DNA of 64,000 nucleotides from Lonsdalea populi (GTDB taxonomy: Bacteria > Pseudomonadota > Gammaproteobacteria > Enterobacterales > Enterobacteriaceae): contig NZ_CP065534.1 of NCBI RefSeq assembly GCF_015999465.1, forward strand, positions 372,001 to 436,000, given 5' to 3'. Numbering within the stretch: position 1 is the stretch's first letter; each line of letters opens with the position of its first letter. The position numbers and the translations under genes are program-made. Positions 48,753-58,721 of this stretch are shown piece after piece. The notes beneath the pieces were generated by a model that did not search any database, was not told the origin of the DNA, and saw only the letters and a program-made list of their open reading frames with translations.

Positions 48753-50417
48753 TTACGCCATTTTCTTGTATTTGATACGGTGAGGTTCCAGCGCCTCCGA
48801 ACCCAGCGTGCGTTTTTTATACTCTTCGTATTCGGTGAAGTTACCTTCGAAGAACTCGACTTTGCCCTCATCCTGATAATCAATGATGTGGGTCGCGATA
48901 CGGTCCAGGAACCAGCGGTCATGCGAGATGACCATGGCGCAGCCTGGGAATTCCAGCAGGGCGTTTTCCAGCGCTCGCAGGGTTTCGATGTCGAGGTCGT
49001 TGGTCGGTTCATCGAGCAGCAGCATGTTGCCGCCGACTTGTAACAGCTTCGCCAAATGGAGACGTCCGCGCTCACCGCCCGAAAGCTCGCCAATGCGTTT
49101 GCCCTGATCGACGCCTTTGAAATTGAAACGGCCGACATAGGCACGGCTAGGTAGCTCGAAGTTGCCGATGCGCATAATGTCCTGGCCGCCTGAAACTTCT
49201 TCCCAGACGGTTTTGCTGTTGTCCATGTTGTCGCGGAACTGGTCCACGGAGGCTAACTGAACGGTTTCGCCCAGGCTGATCTCGCCGCTATCCGGCTGTT
49301 CCTGACTGGATAACATCCGGAACAGCGTGGATTTACCCGCGCCGTTCGGGCCGATGATCCCCACAATCGCGCCCTTCGGCAGACTGAAAGAGAGATTGTC
49401 GATCAGGACGCGATCGCCGTAAGACTTGCGCAGATTAGTGACTTCCAGCACTTTGTCGCCGAGGCGCTGACCGGCTGGAATAAACAGTTCGCTGGTTTCA
49501 TTACGCTTTTGATACTCAACGCTGTTGAGCTCTTCAAAGCGGGCCAGACGCGCCTTGCCTTTTGACTGGCGGCCTTTAGCGCCCTGGCGAACCCACTCCA
49601 GTTCTTTCTCGATAGACTTGCGACGTGCCGCTTCGGCAGATGCTTCCTGCGCCAGACGCTGGTCTTTCTGTTCCAGCCAGGAAGAGTAGTTGCCTTCCCA
49701 CGGAATTCCTTCGCCCCGGTCGAGTTCCAGAATCCAACCCGCCACGTTGTCGAGGAAGTAACGGTCATGCGTGATTGCCACTACCGTGCCTTCGTAGTCG
49801 TGGAGGAAACGCTCCAGCCACGCGACGGACTCGGCATCGAGGTGGTTGGTCGGTTCATCGAGCAGCAGCATGTCCGGTTTTTCCAGCAGAAGCCGACAGA
49901 TGGCGACCCGGCGACGTTCCCCACCAGAAAGTTTGCCGATTTTGGCATCCCACGGCGGCAGACGCAGCGCATCCGCCGCGCGCTCCAGCTGGTTGTCAAG
50001 ATTGTGGCCATCGTGCGCCTGAATAACCGCTTCAAGTTCGCCCTGTTCTTTGGCGAGTTTATCGAAGTCCGCATCCGGCTCGGCATAGGCCGCATAGACT
50101 TCGTCCAGACGAGTCAGAGCCTGTTTGACTTCACTAACCGCCTCTTCAACAGCCTCACGAACGGTCTGCTCCAGATTCAACTGGGGTTCCTGCGGCAGAT
50201 AGCCGATCTTGATGCCGGGCTGCGATCGAGCCTCGCCTTCGATGTCTTTATCAATTCCGGCCATGATGCGCAGCAGCGTTGATTTACCGGCCCCGTTCAG
50301 ACCAAGTACGCCGATCTTGGCGCCCGGGAAAAAGCTGAGGGAGATATCTTTCAGAATATGGCGTTTCGGCGGAACAATTTTGCCGACGCGGTGCATGGTA
50401 TAAACGTATTGAGCCAC
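48753..50417 (-). CDS. ettA: Energy-dependent translational throttle ABC-F protein EttA
   Basis: An ABC-F ATPase that binds the ribosomal E site and gates entry into elongation according to ATP/ADP ratio. It is not a transporter and has no membrane helices. The product is 554 residues with two ABC domains. The first has Walker [12 protein letters not shown] (about 39-49), signature [10 protein letters not shown] and Walker [12 protein letters not shown]. The second has [21 protein letters not shown] and [11 protein letters not shown]. The linker between them contains [21 protein letters not shown]. The start is GTG at 50417, giving [17 protein letters not shown] as in E. coli. It is divergent from slt. 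Confidence 0.96.
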   Translation of the reverse strand: MAQYVYTMHRVGKIVPPKRHILKDISLSFFPGAKIGVLGLNGAGKSTLLRIMAGIDKDIEGEARSQPGIKIGYLPQEPQLNLEQTVREAVEEAVSEVKQALTRLDEVYAAYAEPDADFDKLAKEQGELEAVIQAHDGHNLDNQLERAADALRLPPWDAKIGKLSGGERRRVAICRLLLEKPDMLLLDEPTNHLDAESVAWLERFLHDYEGTVVAITHDRYFLDNVAGWILELDRGEGIPWEGNYSSWLEQKDQRLAQEASAEAARRKSIEKELEWVRQGAKGRQSKGKARLARFEELNSVEYQKRNETSELFIPAGQRLGDKVLEVTNLRKSYGDRVLIDNLSFSLPKGAIVGIIGPNGAGKSTLFRMLSSQEQPDSGEISLGETVQLASVDQFRDNMDNSKTVWEEVSGGQDIMRIGNFELPSRAYVGRFNFKGVDQGKRIGELSGGERGRLHLAKLLQVGGNMLLLDEPTNDLDIETLRALENALLEFPGCAMVISHDRWFLDRIATHIIDYQDEGKVEFFEGNFTEYEEYKKRTLGSEALEPHRIKYKKMA

Positions 50418-50847
50418 GTTGCTCTGAGCCTCTCTCTGTCAATGTGGGTGCGGCGGCAGACAGTGTCGCGACACCGTAGGGGAATCGGTTGGATGCGGGC
50501 TTTAGCACGCTAATCCGGCCAACGAGTTCACTGTGCCGAAGTTTAGCTGTTTTCAGCCGGTGATCCCAGCCGTCGAGCGTATCGGTCGTTTGCTTTGCGT
50601 AACGCATTCCGGGAGCGATGCAACGACAGAGTAACGTTTCATTAAGTGCTGGGAACCGGCTCGGAAATGGCATAAATACCGTTGATTTTCCGAGTGATGA
50701 ATATTCTTTGCTGGCGTATCGTTGTCTTGCTGGATGTGCCACACTTAGCTGATATGACAAGCATGACAGTTTTTGGCAGGCTCTCCGTTGCTTGGAGCAT
50801 TGGCGCCTGCGGGCAGATAAACGATAACGAATGAGGTCAGCATAGTG
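50418..50847. other. Divergent ettA-slt intergenic region
   Basis: 430 bp holding the promoters of both genes. No operator, RNA or small gene is recognised. Confidence 0.5.
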
Positions 50848-52776
50848 ATGTTCAAAGCGTTTTATTGGCGCTATGCCTTGGTGGCAGTTTCTTTGTCTGG
50901 AGTATCGATTGCCGCGCAGGCCGATTCTCTTACCGAACAACGTGGACGCTATCAGCAGGTTAAGGCTGCCTGGGATGCGAATCAGATGGATACCGTGGCG
51001 CAGTTGATGCCGACTCTGCGGGACTACCCGCTTTATCCTTATCTGGAATATCGTTCCCTGACACAGAACCTTCCGCAACTGACCAGCATTCAGGCGAAAC
51101 GATTCATCACATCGCATCCTACGCTTCCCGTCTCTCATAATCTGCAGACCAGCTTCATTAACGAGTTAGCGCGGCGTCAGGACTGGAGGGGACTGCTGGC
51201 GTTCAGCCCGTCAATGCCTAAGCCGATGGCCGCCCGCTGCAACTATCTTTACGCCAAATGGATCACCGGGCAGCGCCAGGGCTTATGGGAACAAAACCGA
51301 GATATCTGGTTGAATGGCCGCTCTCTGCCTGCGAGCTGCGACAACCTGTTCACGTCCTGGCGGCAGTCGGGGATTCTGACGCCCTCGGTGATTCTTGAAC
51401 GCATTCTCTTAGCGATGGATTCGGGCAGCAGCGGTTTAGTGGCACATTTGGTACGGCAGTTGCCGCCGGATTATCAAACCATCGCTGACGCGTTAAGCGG
51501 GCTGCAGCGTGATCCCATGACGCTGGAGCATTTCGCGCGTACCATCGGGCCGACGAATTTTAGCCGTAAAGTCACGCTGGCGGCGTTTACACGCGTTGCC
51601 CGTCAGGACCCTGACGAGGCGCGCTCTATGTTGCCCGTAATCGCGCGTTTGCAGGGAATGGGCAACATAGAGCGCAGCAAGATGGAAGAGGACGTCGTCT
51701 GGCGTCTAATGGGGAAAGCGATTTCTGGCGAGCAGGCGGAATGGCGCGATGTGGTGATACAACGTAGTCAGTCGACCGCGTTGCTGGAACGTCGCGTGCG
51801 TATGGCATTGGGAGAAGGCGACCGACGTGGATTGGCGGTATGGTTGGCGCGCCTGCCTGCTGATGCATTGCAAAAAGACGAGTGGCGATACTGGCGCGCC
51901 ATGCTGGCAATCGAAAACGGGCAACGGGCGGAGGGGGAAGCGCTTCTGCGTGAACTGATGAAAGCTCGTGGTTTCTATCCAATGATTGCGGCGCAGCAGC
52001 TCAAAACCCCATATCCACTGACGATCGAGGTGGCGGCTAAACCCGATCGCACGGTGGAGCAACTCGCCGAAGTCGCGCGTATTCGTGAGCTGATGTACTG
52101 GCATATGGATAATCTGGCGCGTTCCGAGTGGTCAGGCTTGGTGGCGAGCCGTGAAAGGTTGCAGCAGGAGGCGCTGGCTCGTTATTCCTTTGAGCAAGGC
52201 TGGTATGATCTCAGTGTGCAGGCCACGATCATCGGCAAAATGTGGGACAACCTGGAAGAGCGTTTCCCGCTCGCCTGGAATGATGAATTCCGTCGTGCGA
52301 CTGAGGGCAAAGATATCTCTCAAAGCTATGCGATGGCGATAGCGCGACAGGAAAGCGCGTGGAATCCACAGGCGAAGTCCGCCGTGGGCGCGTCCGGCCT
52401 GATGCAACTGATGCCGGCGACGGCGCTGCACACCGCCGGAAAATTTAATGTCTCAAGTTATTCCAACAGTTCGCAGCTTGTGGATCCGCGGACCAATATT
52501 GAACTTGGCACGCTTTATTTGGAGTATGTCTATCAGTCGTTTGGTCAAAACCGCATTCTGGCATCTGCCGCTTACAACGCTGGGCCATCTCGGGTCAATA
52601 CCTGGCTGAGAAATAGCCATGGGCGTATCGACGCTGTCGCCTTTGTTGAAAGCATCCCGTTTTCGGAAACGCGGAATTACGTCAAAAACGTGCTGGCGTA
52701 TGACGCCTATTATCGCTATTTCTTGAAACATAATTCGCCCGTATTAATGGACAGCGAGTGGCAGCGCCGCTATTAG
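50848..52776 (+). CDS. slt: Soluble lytic murein transglycosylase Slt70
   Basis: A periplasmic exo-lytic transglycosylase that cleaves the MurNAc-GlcNAc bond with 1,6-anhydro formation, feeding peptidoglycan recycling (compare mpl in this window). The product is 642 residues. A signal peptide (about 1-25, ending SIAAQA) precedes a long alpha-superhelical ring. The C-terminal SLT domain starts near residue 490 with catalytic Glu502 in AIARQESAWNPQAKSAVGAS, then GLMQLMPATA and AYNAGPSRV. ATG 50848 is used; GTG 50845 directly before it is equally possible. It is followed by trpR, as in E. coli. Confidence 0.96.
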   Translation: MFKAFYWRYALVAVSLSGVSIAAQADSLTEQRGRYQQVKAAWDANQMDTVAQLMPTLRDYPLYPYLEYRSLTQNLPQLTSIQAKRFITSHPTLPVSHNLQTSFINELARRQDWRGLLAFSPSMPKPMAARCNYLYAKWITGQRQGLWEQNRDIWLNGRSLPASCDNLFTSWRQSGILTPSVILERILLAMDSGSSGLVAHLVRQLPPDYQTIADALSGLQRDPMTLEHFARTIGPTNFSRKVTLAAFTRVARQDPDEARSMLPVIARLQGMGNIERSKMEEDVVWRLMGKAISGEQAEWRDVVIQRSQSTALLERRVRMALGEGDRRGLAVWLARLPADALQKDEWRYWRAMLAIENGQRAEGEALLRELMKARGFYPMIAAQQLKTPYPLTIEVAAKPDRTVEQLAEVARIRELMYWHMDNLARSEWSGLVASRERLQQEALARYSFEQGWYDLSVQATIIGKMWDNLEERFPLAWNDEFRRATEGKDISQSYAMAIARQESAWNPQAKSAVGASGLMQLMPATALHTAGKFNVSSYSNSSQLVDPRTNIELGTLYLEYVYQSFGQNRILASAAYNAGPSRVNTWLRNSHGRIDAVAFVESIPFSETRNYVKNVLAYDAYYRYFLKHNSPVLMDSEWQRRY

Positions 52777-52881
52777 TTTGGCTGCAGGCCAGGTCGCCTG
52801 GATTGTGGGCGGCTTTGGCCTGACGGTGTATGCGGAGGTGCTTTACGAGTTAAATTCGGTTCTTAAAACATGCTATGCTTG

Positions 52882-52900
52882 CGTACTAGTTTATTGGTAT
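52882..52900 (+). promoter_or_regulatory. TrpR operator at its own promoter
   Basis: The sequence CGTACTAGTTTATTGGTAT contains the trp operator half-site GTACTAGT and a weaker inverted half. It lies 12-30 bp before the trpR start. TrpR autoregulates in E. coli from the same place. Confidence 0.7.
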
Positions 52901-52911
52901 GGCAAAGGTCT

Positions 52912-53238
52912 ATGACGACATCATCTCCTCACGATCCCGCACTTTCGGCAGAAGACAATGAAAACTGGTCCTATTTTCTGGAGCTCTTACGTCATTCGAT
53001 GAAGAACGATCTGGTGCTACCGCTGCTTCAGTTGCTCTTGACGGCGGATGAGCGGACTGCGCTTGGAACACGGGTACGAATTATTCAGGCGTTGACGCGC
53101 GGTAACCTAAGTCAGCGAGAATTAAAAAATGAATTAGGTGCCGGGATTGCGACTATCACACGCGGGTCGAACAGTCTGAAGGCTGCGCCGCCCGACTTAA
53201 AGATTTGGCTTGAAGCGCAGCTTCTTGAAAAAAAGTAA
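52912..53238 (+). CDS. trpR: Trp operon repressor
   Basis: A dimeric tryptophan-activated repressor of trp, aroH, mtr and its own gene. The product is 108 residues, the E. coli length. The helical core includes [20 protein letters not shown]. The helix-turn-helix (about residues 66-90) is [20 protein letters not shown]. The ATG at 52912 ([19 protein letters not shown]) matches the family; the in-frame start at 52870 would lie across the promoter and operator. It sits between slt and convergent yjjX, as in E. coli. Confidence 0.97.
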   Translation: MTTSSPHDPALSAEDNENWSYFLELLRHSMKNDLVLPLLQLLLTADERTALGTRVRIIQALTRGNLSQRELKNELGAGIATITRGSNSLKAAPPDLKIWLEAQLLEKK

Positions 53239-53259
53239 GGTAGTTTTAGGCGATACATT

Positions 53260-53793
53260 CTATGCCTTGGAAACGGCCTGTTGGAACAAGATGTTTTGAA
53301 ACGGGACCAGCGCCAGCAATAGGGCCTGATGATAAACGCTGGTCCGGGTCAGTTTACCGTTGGTGAATACGCCAATCGCGCCGCCTTTTTGTTTCACGTT
53401 TTGAATACCGCTCAGGCGTACCATTTCATCGCCTAGCTCTCGGCCTTCACGGATCCCCTGCAGAATCGTTTCTGGGAGCATCAAACTGGCGGAGCGGGAC
53501 TCCCCCCGAATGGTTGCGTTCTCGATAACCATCCAGGCAAAAGTCATGTTGTCTTCAATGCCAGCCTCAACGCCGACCCAAAAATCGGCCTCCGGACGGA
53601 CTTGGCGGGCCATCATGACGCGGTTTCTTGCCCCTGTACGTGTTTCCGGGGAACCCAGGGGTTGATGTGGAACGCCGCTGTCTACGTCGACTCCCTCAAT
53701 GCGGCAATTTTCCGCACCAAAAACATCAGCAAATGCTAAAGTTACGGCGTTAATTTTTGCCGGGTTAGTCGTAGACGCTACAACGTAATACAT
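53260..53793 (-). CDS. yjjX: Inosine/xanthosine triphosphatase YjjX
   Basis: A house-cleaning NTPase that hydrolyses ITP and XTP, guarding nucleotide pools. The product is 177 residues. The N-terminus [20 protein letters not shown] carries the family's substrate-binding Thr/Asn/Lys cluster. The segments [20 protein letters not shown] and [12 protein letters not shown] are characteristic of DUF84/YjjX. It is convergent with trpR (21-bp gap) and divergent from gpmB, exactly the E. coli order. Confidence 0.94.
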   Translation of the reverse strand: MYYVVASTTNPAKINAVTLAFADVFGAENCRIEGVDVDSGVPHQPLGSPETRTGARNRVMMARQVRPEADFWVGVEAGIEDNMTFAWMVIENATIRGESRSASLMLPETILQGIREGRELGDEMVRLSGIQNVKQKGGAIGVFTNGKLTRTSVYHQALLLALVPFQNILFQQAVSKA

Positions 53794-53844
53794 AATGTTC
53801 CCTACCCTAGTCGTTAATTTGACGCAGTATAACGGAAAACAATC

Positions 53845-54495
53845 ATGTTACAGGTATATCTTGTTCGCCACGGAGAGACCGAATGGAACGTGGCGCGGCG
53901 CATCCAGGGTCAATCAGATAGCAAGCTGACGTCGTCGGGGGAGTCGCAGGCTCGTCGGGTAGCGGAACGGGTAAAACATCTGGGAATGACCCACATTATT
54001 GCCAGTGACCTGGGGCGAACGCGTCGCACCGCCGAAATCATTTCAGAGGGCTGCGGTGGTTGTCCCATTCTGCTTGAACCCAATCTGCGTGAGTTGAACA
54101 TGGGCGTTCTGGAAGAGCGTCTGATTGACTCGCTGAATAGCGAGGAAGAAGGATGGCGCAAGCAAATCGTGGATGGCACACGGGAAGGTCGTATTCCCGA
54201 GGGTGAATCACTTTCTGAATTAGCCAGGCGAATGCACAAGGTGCTTGATTTTTGCCTGACGTTGCCCCCCGGTAGTCGTCCTTTGCTGGTGAGCCACGGT
54301 ATTGCGTTAGGCTGTTTGCTCGGAACGCTACTGGGTTTACCTGCCTGGGCTGAGCGTCGGCTTCGTTTGCGTAATTGCTCGTTATCGCGTATTGACCATC
54401 AGCAGAGTCCGTGGTTGGCTTCTGGCTGGGTCGTCGAGACGGCCGGAGACGTCTCCCATCTGGATGTCCCGGCACTGGACGAGCTGCAGCGTTAG
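53845..54495 (+). CDS. gpmB: Histidine phosphatase family protein GpmB (YtjC)
   Basis: A cytosolic member of the phosphoglycerate mutase/acid phosphatase superfamily. The product is 216 residues. The RHG motif with the catalytic His is at the N-terminus ([19 protein letters not shown]). A second active-site His is in [19 protein letters not shown]. Despite the name, glycolytic mutase activity is doubtful; E. coli YtjC behaves as a phosphatase. Its last 4 bp overlap the end of convergent rob. Confidence 0.93.
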   Translation: MLQVYLVRHGETEWNVARRIQGQSDSKLTSSGESQARRVAERVKHLGMTHIIASDLGRTRRTAEIISEGCGGCPILLEPNLRELNMGVLEERLIDSLNSEEEGWRKQIVDGTREGRIPEGESLSELARRMHKVLDFCLTLPPGSRPLLVSHGIALGCLLGTLLGLPAWAERRLRLRNCSLSRIDHQQSPWLASGWVVETAGDVSHLDVPALDELQR

Positions 54496-55361
54496 CGCTG
54501 CACCGGGATAAAGTATTCGCAGCAGATGACTGCTGGCGGCACATCCTGCTTTACTCCCCTGGACAGGTTAAACCGCTCAATGTCGGAACCTTTGCGCCGG
54601 GTCAGCTTGAAGGTCGGCAGGCAGGTGTCATACAGGCTGACAATAAAGTCCTGAAGGTCATCTTTCGGGCCTTCATAGTTGAACTTTGCGTACTCACCGC
54701 CCGGCAGGGTGATGGGGGTGCCCGGCGCAGTACCTTCCGGCATGTTATCAGGCTCCATCGCCGTGGTATAAAGCACTTCATGCTCATCATCTTTTTCTTT
54801 GCTTGGCCGGGAGTGCGCCAATCCATATAACAGGTTTGGAATTTGCTTAGCGTCGCCAAGAAATTTGCGCCAGAAATGTACCCGAAGCTCCATACGGAAA
54901 TGACTCAGCTGTTCTAATGTGCCACTGTAAATTTGCGTCACGCCTACCAGTTTTAGTTCTGGCAGTGTGATGAACTCTGGCTGAGGCATAGTAAAAGCAC
55001 TCAGTCGGATGGGGGCCTGGATACCGTGAGTATTCCAATCATCCGAGCGACGGTATGACGCCGGCGTTTGGGAAAATTGTTTCTTGAACGCGCGAGTGAA
55101 AGTTTGCTGAGAATCAAAGCGATACTGTAGCGCAATATCTAGAATGGGCCTGCTCGTCAGGCATAGCGCCACGGCGGCCTTGGTCAGGCGTCGGGCACGG
55201 ATGTAAGAGCCGATGGCATGGCCCGTGACGTCCTTAAACATTCTCTGCAGATGCCATTTCGAATAACCTGCTTTTGCCGCGACTTTATCCAACGACAGAG
55301 GCTGGTCCAGATGACCTTCCAGCCAGTTAAGCAGGTCATGTATGATACTGGCTTGATCCAT
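54492..55361 (-). CDS. rob: AraC/XylS-family regulator Rob
   Basis: A constitutively abundant activator of the mar/sox/rob regulon for antibiotic, organic solvent and superoxide tolerance. The product is 289 residues, the E. coli length. The N-terminal AraC DNA-binding domain (about 1-110) has two helix-turn-helices: LSLDKVAAKAGYSKWHLQRM and then ILDIALQYRFDSQQTFTRAF. The C-terminal GyrI-like domain (about 120-289) senses bile salts and similar ligands in other species. It overlaps gpmB by 4 bp and diverges from creA. Confidence 0.95.
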   Translation of the reverse strand: MDQASIIHDLLNWLEGHLDQPLSLDKVAAKAGYSKWHLQRMFKDVTGHAIGSYIRARRLTKAAVALCLTSRPILDIALQYRFDSQQTFTRAFKKQFSQTPASYRRSDDWNTHGIQAPIRLSAFTMPQPEFITLPELKLVGVTQIYSGTLEQLSHFRMELRVHFWRKFLGDAKQIPNLLYGLAHSRPSKEKDDEHEVLYTTAMEPDNMPEGTAPGTPITLPGGEYAKFNYEGPKDDLQDFIVSLYDTCLPTFKLTRRKGSDIERFNLSRGVKQDVPPAVICCEYFIPVQR

Positions 55362-55573
55362 AGCTCGTCCTCATAGAACATTCAGAGCGATAAAGGTTAT
55401 AAAACCTTGCATGATAGCAACTTTTTCCACCTAAGACTGCCTGGAATTTTAGGTAAACCTCCGGGGGGGCTGCATGTCGGCAGAGTGACGACTCGCAACC
55501 GATGAAGGAAAAAGTTTTCTTCCGAAGCGTCTACGCGCCATGAATGATGGCCACATATCAGGAAAATTGCAGC

Positions 55574-56053
55574 ATGTTTAAAAAGTCATTGCTGAGTATC
55601 GGGCTCTTTCTAAGCGTTGCGGTTTCAGCGAGTGCTGAAGAGGTGGGATCTGTAGATACGGTTTTTAAGCTATTGGGTCCCGACCATAAAATCGTGGTGG
55701 AGGCTTTTGACGACCCGGATGTCGCCAACGTCACTTGTTACCTGAGCCGGGCGAAAACGGGCGGTATCAAAGGGGGATTGGGACTGGCTGAAGATACGGC
55801 TGATGCGGCTATTTCCTGTCAGCAGGTGGGGCCGATCATGCTTAGTGAGAAAATTGCGAAGAGTAAAGGGAAGGGCAACGTTGTTTTTCAACAGCGTACT
55901 TCGTTGATATTCAAAAAATTGCAGGTAGTGAGATTCTATGATGAGAAACGTAATGCGTTGATCTATCTGACTTACTCTGACCGTGTCATCGAAGGTTCGC
56001 CCAAAAATGCGCTTAGCGCAGTGCCTATTATGGCGTGGGGAAAAACGCAGTAA
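55574..56053 (+). CDS. creA: Periplasmic CreA family protein
   Basis: A 159-residue protein of DUF1471-unrelated CreA family, function unknown. A signal peptide (about 1-22, [20 protein letters not shown]) precedes the mature protein. Family segments are [41 protein letters not shown] and the second cysteine in ISCQQVGPI, suggesting a disulfide. The ATG at 55574 is chosen to put the signal peptide first; an in-frame start at 55544 adds 10 residues. In E. coli creBCD follow; here arcA follows directly, so creA stands alone. Confidence 0.92.
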   Translation: MFKKSLLSIGLFLSVAVSASAEEVGSVDTVFKLLGPDHKIVVEAFDDPDVANVTCYLSRAKTGGIKGGLGLAEDTADAAISCQQVGPIMLSEKIAKSKGKGNVVFQQRTSLIFKKLQVVRFYDEKRNALIYLTYSDRVIEGSPKNALSAVPIMAWGKTQ

Positions 56054-56065
56054 TAGCAATAAAGA

Positions 56066-56100
56066 TGGGCAAACCGGAGGTTTCCATTTCGGTCTGCCCA
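56066..56100 (-). terminator. Hairpin between creA and arcA
   Basis: TGGGCAAACCG (56066-56076) and CGGTCTGCCCA (56090-56100) pair with one mismatch. On the minus strand TCTTTATT follows, so it probably ends the arcA transcript and may also serve creA. Confidence 0.55.
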
Positions 56101-56105
56101 ACCCA

Positions 56106-56822
56106 TTACTCTTCCAGATCGCCACAGAAGCGGTAACCTTCGCCATGAATGGTGGCGATGATTTCCGGCGTATCGGCGGTGGATTCAAAGTGTTTACGGA
56201 TGCGGCGGATAGTGACGTCGACCGTGCGATCGTGCGGCTTGAGCTCACGGCCGGTCATTTTCTTCAACAGTTCCGCACGGGATTGAATTTTCCCCGGGTT
56301 TTCGCAGAAGTGCAGCATGGCGCGGAATTCGCTGCGCGGTAGTTTGTATTGCTCGCCGTTCGGGCTGACCAGCGAGCGGCTGTTAATGTCCAGCTCCCAC
56401 CCGTTGAAGCGGTAACTTTCGACCAGACGGCGTTCTTCCGTACCTCCGCCTAAATTCATGGTGCGTGACAGCAGGTTGCGTGCCCGAATGGTCAGTTCAC
56501 GCGGGTTAAATGGCTTGGTGATGTAGTCGTCAGCGCCAATTTCCAGACCCAGAATCTTATCGACTTCGTTGTCACGGCCGGTCAGGAACATCAGCGCCAC
56601 GCTGGCTTGTTCACGCAGTTCGCGCGCCAGCAACAGGCCGTTTTTACCTGGCAGATTGATATCCATAATCACGAGGTTGATATCGTTTTCTGACAGGATC
56701 TGATGCATTTCAGCCCCATCGGTGGCTTCGTGAACGATATATCCCTCGGCCTCGAAAATGCTTTTAAGGGTATTGCGAGTGACTAACTCGTCTTCGACAA
56801 TGAGAATGTGCGGGGTCTGCAT
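56106..56822 (-). CDS. arcA: Two-component response regulator ArcA
   Basis: The response regulator of the ArcBA system, repressing aerobic respiration genes under low oxygen. The product is 238 residues, the E. coli length. The receiver domain (1-120) has the phosphorylation site Asp54 in [13 protein letters not shown] and the acidic pocket VEDE at residues 9-12. The OmpR-type winged helix (about 135-235) has [21 protein letters not shown] near-consensus FNR box about 280 bp upstream fits anaerobic induction. Its order relative to creA and lasT is as in E. coli, without creBCD. Confidence 0.97.
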   Translation of the reverse strand: MQTPHILIVEDELVTRNTLKSIFEAEGYIVHEATDGAEMHQILSENDINLVIMDINLPGKNGLLLARELREQASVALMFLTGRDNEVDKILGLEIGADDYITKPFNPRELTIRARNLLSRTMNLGGGTEERRLVESYRFNGWELDINSRSLVSPNGEQYKLPRSEFRAMLHFCENPGKIQSRAELLKKMTGRELKPHDRTVDVTIRRIRKHFESTADTPEIIATIHGEGYRFCGDLEE

Positions 56823-57609
56823 GTTTGCTACCTAAAATTGCCAACTGATAGTTTGAGAAGTACAAAAGTCTGGATTCTTCAGGCGCTGTAGAAATAATGT
56901 TCACCGTCTCACGCGCCAACTGACTCAAGTACGTAAATGCGTTTCGATGCACTTTTCCTCACCCGCAAAGTGTTTTTAATGGCTGGTGAGAGGAGGGCTA
57001 AACTCGGCCCCAAATTTTAAAAGTGGCGCACAGTTTAACCTTATTAACAGCAACATAACAGTAAGCACTGATTTCGCCAGCCAGCAAATTTACGGTTCTG
57101 TTGACATATATCAAATTTGATTGTAGCACGTTAAAAAATTTGTGAAAAACAGATATGAGATTGTCAATTGAAGTCGCATTTTCGCGGCATGTTGAATCGT
57201 TTTGGCCTATAGATGATGTGGTTTTTGGGTATAAATAACTAAGAGAATGTCTGTAATAGAGTGATACGAATGGTTTTTTATTTTCGGTGATATCTTCAAG
57301 TCGATGAAGGTCGTCGTCTATGCGGCGGGAATAAATAAGTAATCCATTGTTGTTTTTATGTTGTAAAAATATTGAATTCCTAATTTTACCCCTGTTTATT
57401 TCTTCTCTTCTGGGGCCGTTTTCGTTGAGAGCACAATTTTTGCTACTTTTCGTCGCGTTTGGCTGACTCCTTTCCGCGGCTCGTTAGCCATGCCTTTATC
57501 ATCGCTATTAGGCTATCCGTGATAAATTGTCACCCCCATCGCATTGCACGATTTAGCGTAGAAGGGGAAGACGTTTTGTTTTGGCGATGCAGGATCTCAA
57601 GAGGCAGTC
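56823..57609. other. arcA upstream region
   Basis: 787 AT-rich bp between divergent arcA and lasT. It holds an FNR box and presumably several arcA promoters and a long leader. No supported gene; a yjjY equivalent was not identified. Confidence 0.55.
57101..57114 (-). promoter_or_regulatory. FNR box upstream of arcA
   Basis: TTGACATATATCAA differs from the FNR consensus TTGATNNNNATCAA at one base. It lies 279 bp before the arcA start. E. coli arcA is FNR-activated anaerobically. Confidence 0.72.
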
Positions 57610-58311
57610 ATGCAGTTTTATATTATTTTGGTGGCTCCGGCGCGGGCTGAAAACGTGGGCGCGGCGGCAAGGGCGATGAAAACCATGGGGTTCGCCCAGT
57701 TGCGCATCGTCGATAGTCATGTGCATCTGAAACCTGCCGCGCGATGGGTCGCTCATGGATCTGGGGATGTCCTGGACGGCGTGGAAACCTTCCCCTCGCT
57801 CTCGGAGGCATTAGCTGACGTTGATTTCACCGTCGCTACCACGGCGCGCAGTCGCGCTCGTTTCCACTATTACTGCACGCCAACCGAATTGCAGGGTGTG
57901 ATGGAAGAGAAGCGCCGCTGGGTTTCTTCCGCCGCGCTGGTGTTTGGTCGTGAAGACTCCGGGCTGACCAATGAGGAGTTGGCGTTGGCTGATGTCCTGA
58001 CCGGTGTGCCGATGCAGGCGGACTATCCTTCATTAAACTTGGGACAGGCGGTCATGGTGTACTGCCATCAGCTTTCGTCGTTGATGAATGTGCAGCAGGA
58101 GAACACGCCGATAGCGCAGGCGGGACCGTTGAACGCGCTGCGCGAGCGTATGGATCGCTTGCTGGTTGATATCGGGGCGCAACAGGATGCCAAACTCAAG
58201 GATTGGCTACATCAGCGTTTAGGGATGCTTGAACAGCGGGATACCGCGATGCTGCATAGGCTGCTGCACGACATCGAAAAAGCCCTCCCGAAAGAAAATC
58301 AGGGGAAATGA
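57610..58311 (+). CDS. lasT: TrmH/SPOUT-family RNA methyltransferase LasT (YjtD)
   Basis: A putative tRNA/rRNA ribose methyltransferase of the TrmJ/LasT branch. The product is 233 residues. The N-terminus QFYIILVAPARAENVGAAAR matches SpoU motif 1. Motif 2 is ALVFGREDSGLTNEELALAD, and motif 3, part of the SAM knot, is YPSLNLGQAVMVYCHQL. The RNA target of YjtD is not established. It sits just upstream of the thr leader, as in E. coli. Confidence 0.92.
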   Translation: MQFYIILVAPARAENVGAAARAMKTMGFAQLRIVDSHVHLKPAARWVAHGSGDVLDGVETFPSLSEALADVDFTVATTARSRARFHYYCTPTELQGVMEEKRRWVSSAALVFGREDSGLTNEELALADVLTGVPMQADYPSLNLGQAVMVYCHQLSSLMNVQQENTPIAQAGPLNALRERMDRLLVDIGAQQDAKLKDWLHQRLGMLEQRDTAMLHRLLHDIEKALPKENQGK

Positions 58312-58436
58312 GTTTTTTGAAGTCAAATATAAGACTTGGTTATTTTTCATAAATCAATCTGTGGTCGTTTATTGATTTACTGGTTTATCCGTCTGTCTGA
58401 CGATGTGCGGAGCATCGGCAAAAGATCAGAAATCCA

Positions 58437-58465
58437 TTGACTTAGCAGTGTGATTGCCCTAACTA
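58437..58465 (+). promoter_or_regulatory. Promoter of the thr operon
   Basis: TTGACT (58437-58442) and TAACTA (58460-58465) are spaced 17 bp. Transcription would start near 58472, about 40 bases before the leader peptide, like the E. coli thr promoter. Confidence 0.65.
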
Positions 58466-58509
58466 ATAGGGCCAGAAAAAGTTTATCACTAACGAGATAC
58501 GACTATTCC

Positions 58510-58581
58510 ATGCGTCCATTTAGCCTGATCACCACGATTATTATTACCATCACCGATACGATGTATTGCGGTGCGGGCTGA
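58510..58581 (+). CDS. thrL: thr operon leader peptide
   Basis: A 23-codon leader peptide with five threonine and five isoleucine codons clustered in residues 7-17. Stalling at these codons when charged tRNA-Thr or tRNA-Ile is scarce drives attenuation of thrABC. The peptide starts MRPFSLITT and ends YCGAG; the last residues resemble the E. coli GNGAG end. The final codons (GGTGCGGGC) double as the antiterminator strand. The gene is too short for routine calling, but its place between lasT and thrA and the terminator beyond it make it secure. Confidence 0.93.
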   Translation: MRPFSLITTIIITITDTMYCGAG

Positions 58582-58633
58582 CGCGTAAAGAAGAATCCAA
58601 AAAGGCCCGCACTTCACAGTGCGGGTTTTTTTT
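58571..58633 (+). terminator. thr attenuator
   Basis: The terminator stem is CCCGCACT (58606-58613), loop TCAC, and AGTGCGGG (58618-58625), followed by eight T. The end of thrL supplies GTGCGGGC (58571-58578), which can pair with GCCCGCAC (58605-58612) to form the antiterminator. The mutually exclusive pairings are directly visible. Confidence 0.93.
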
Positions 58634-58721
58634 ATGGCAGGCGAAATCCTGCCTGCCACAAGCGGCAATCAAAAATGCAGTGAGCGTTTTTGTTGACGGA
58701 AATTCAGGAGAACAGATAAAA

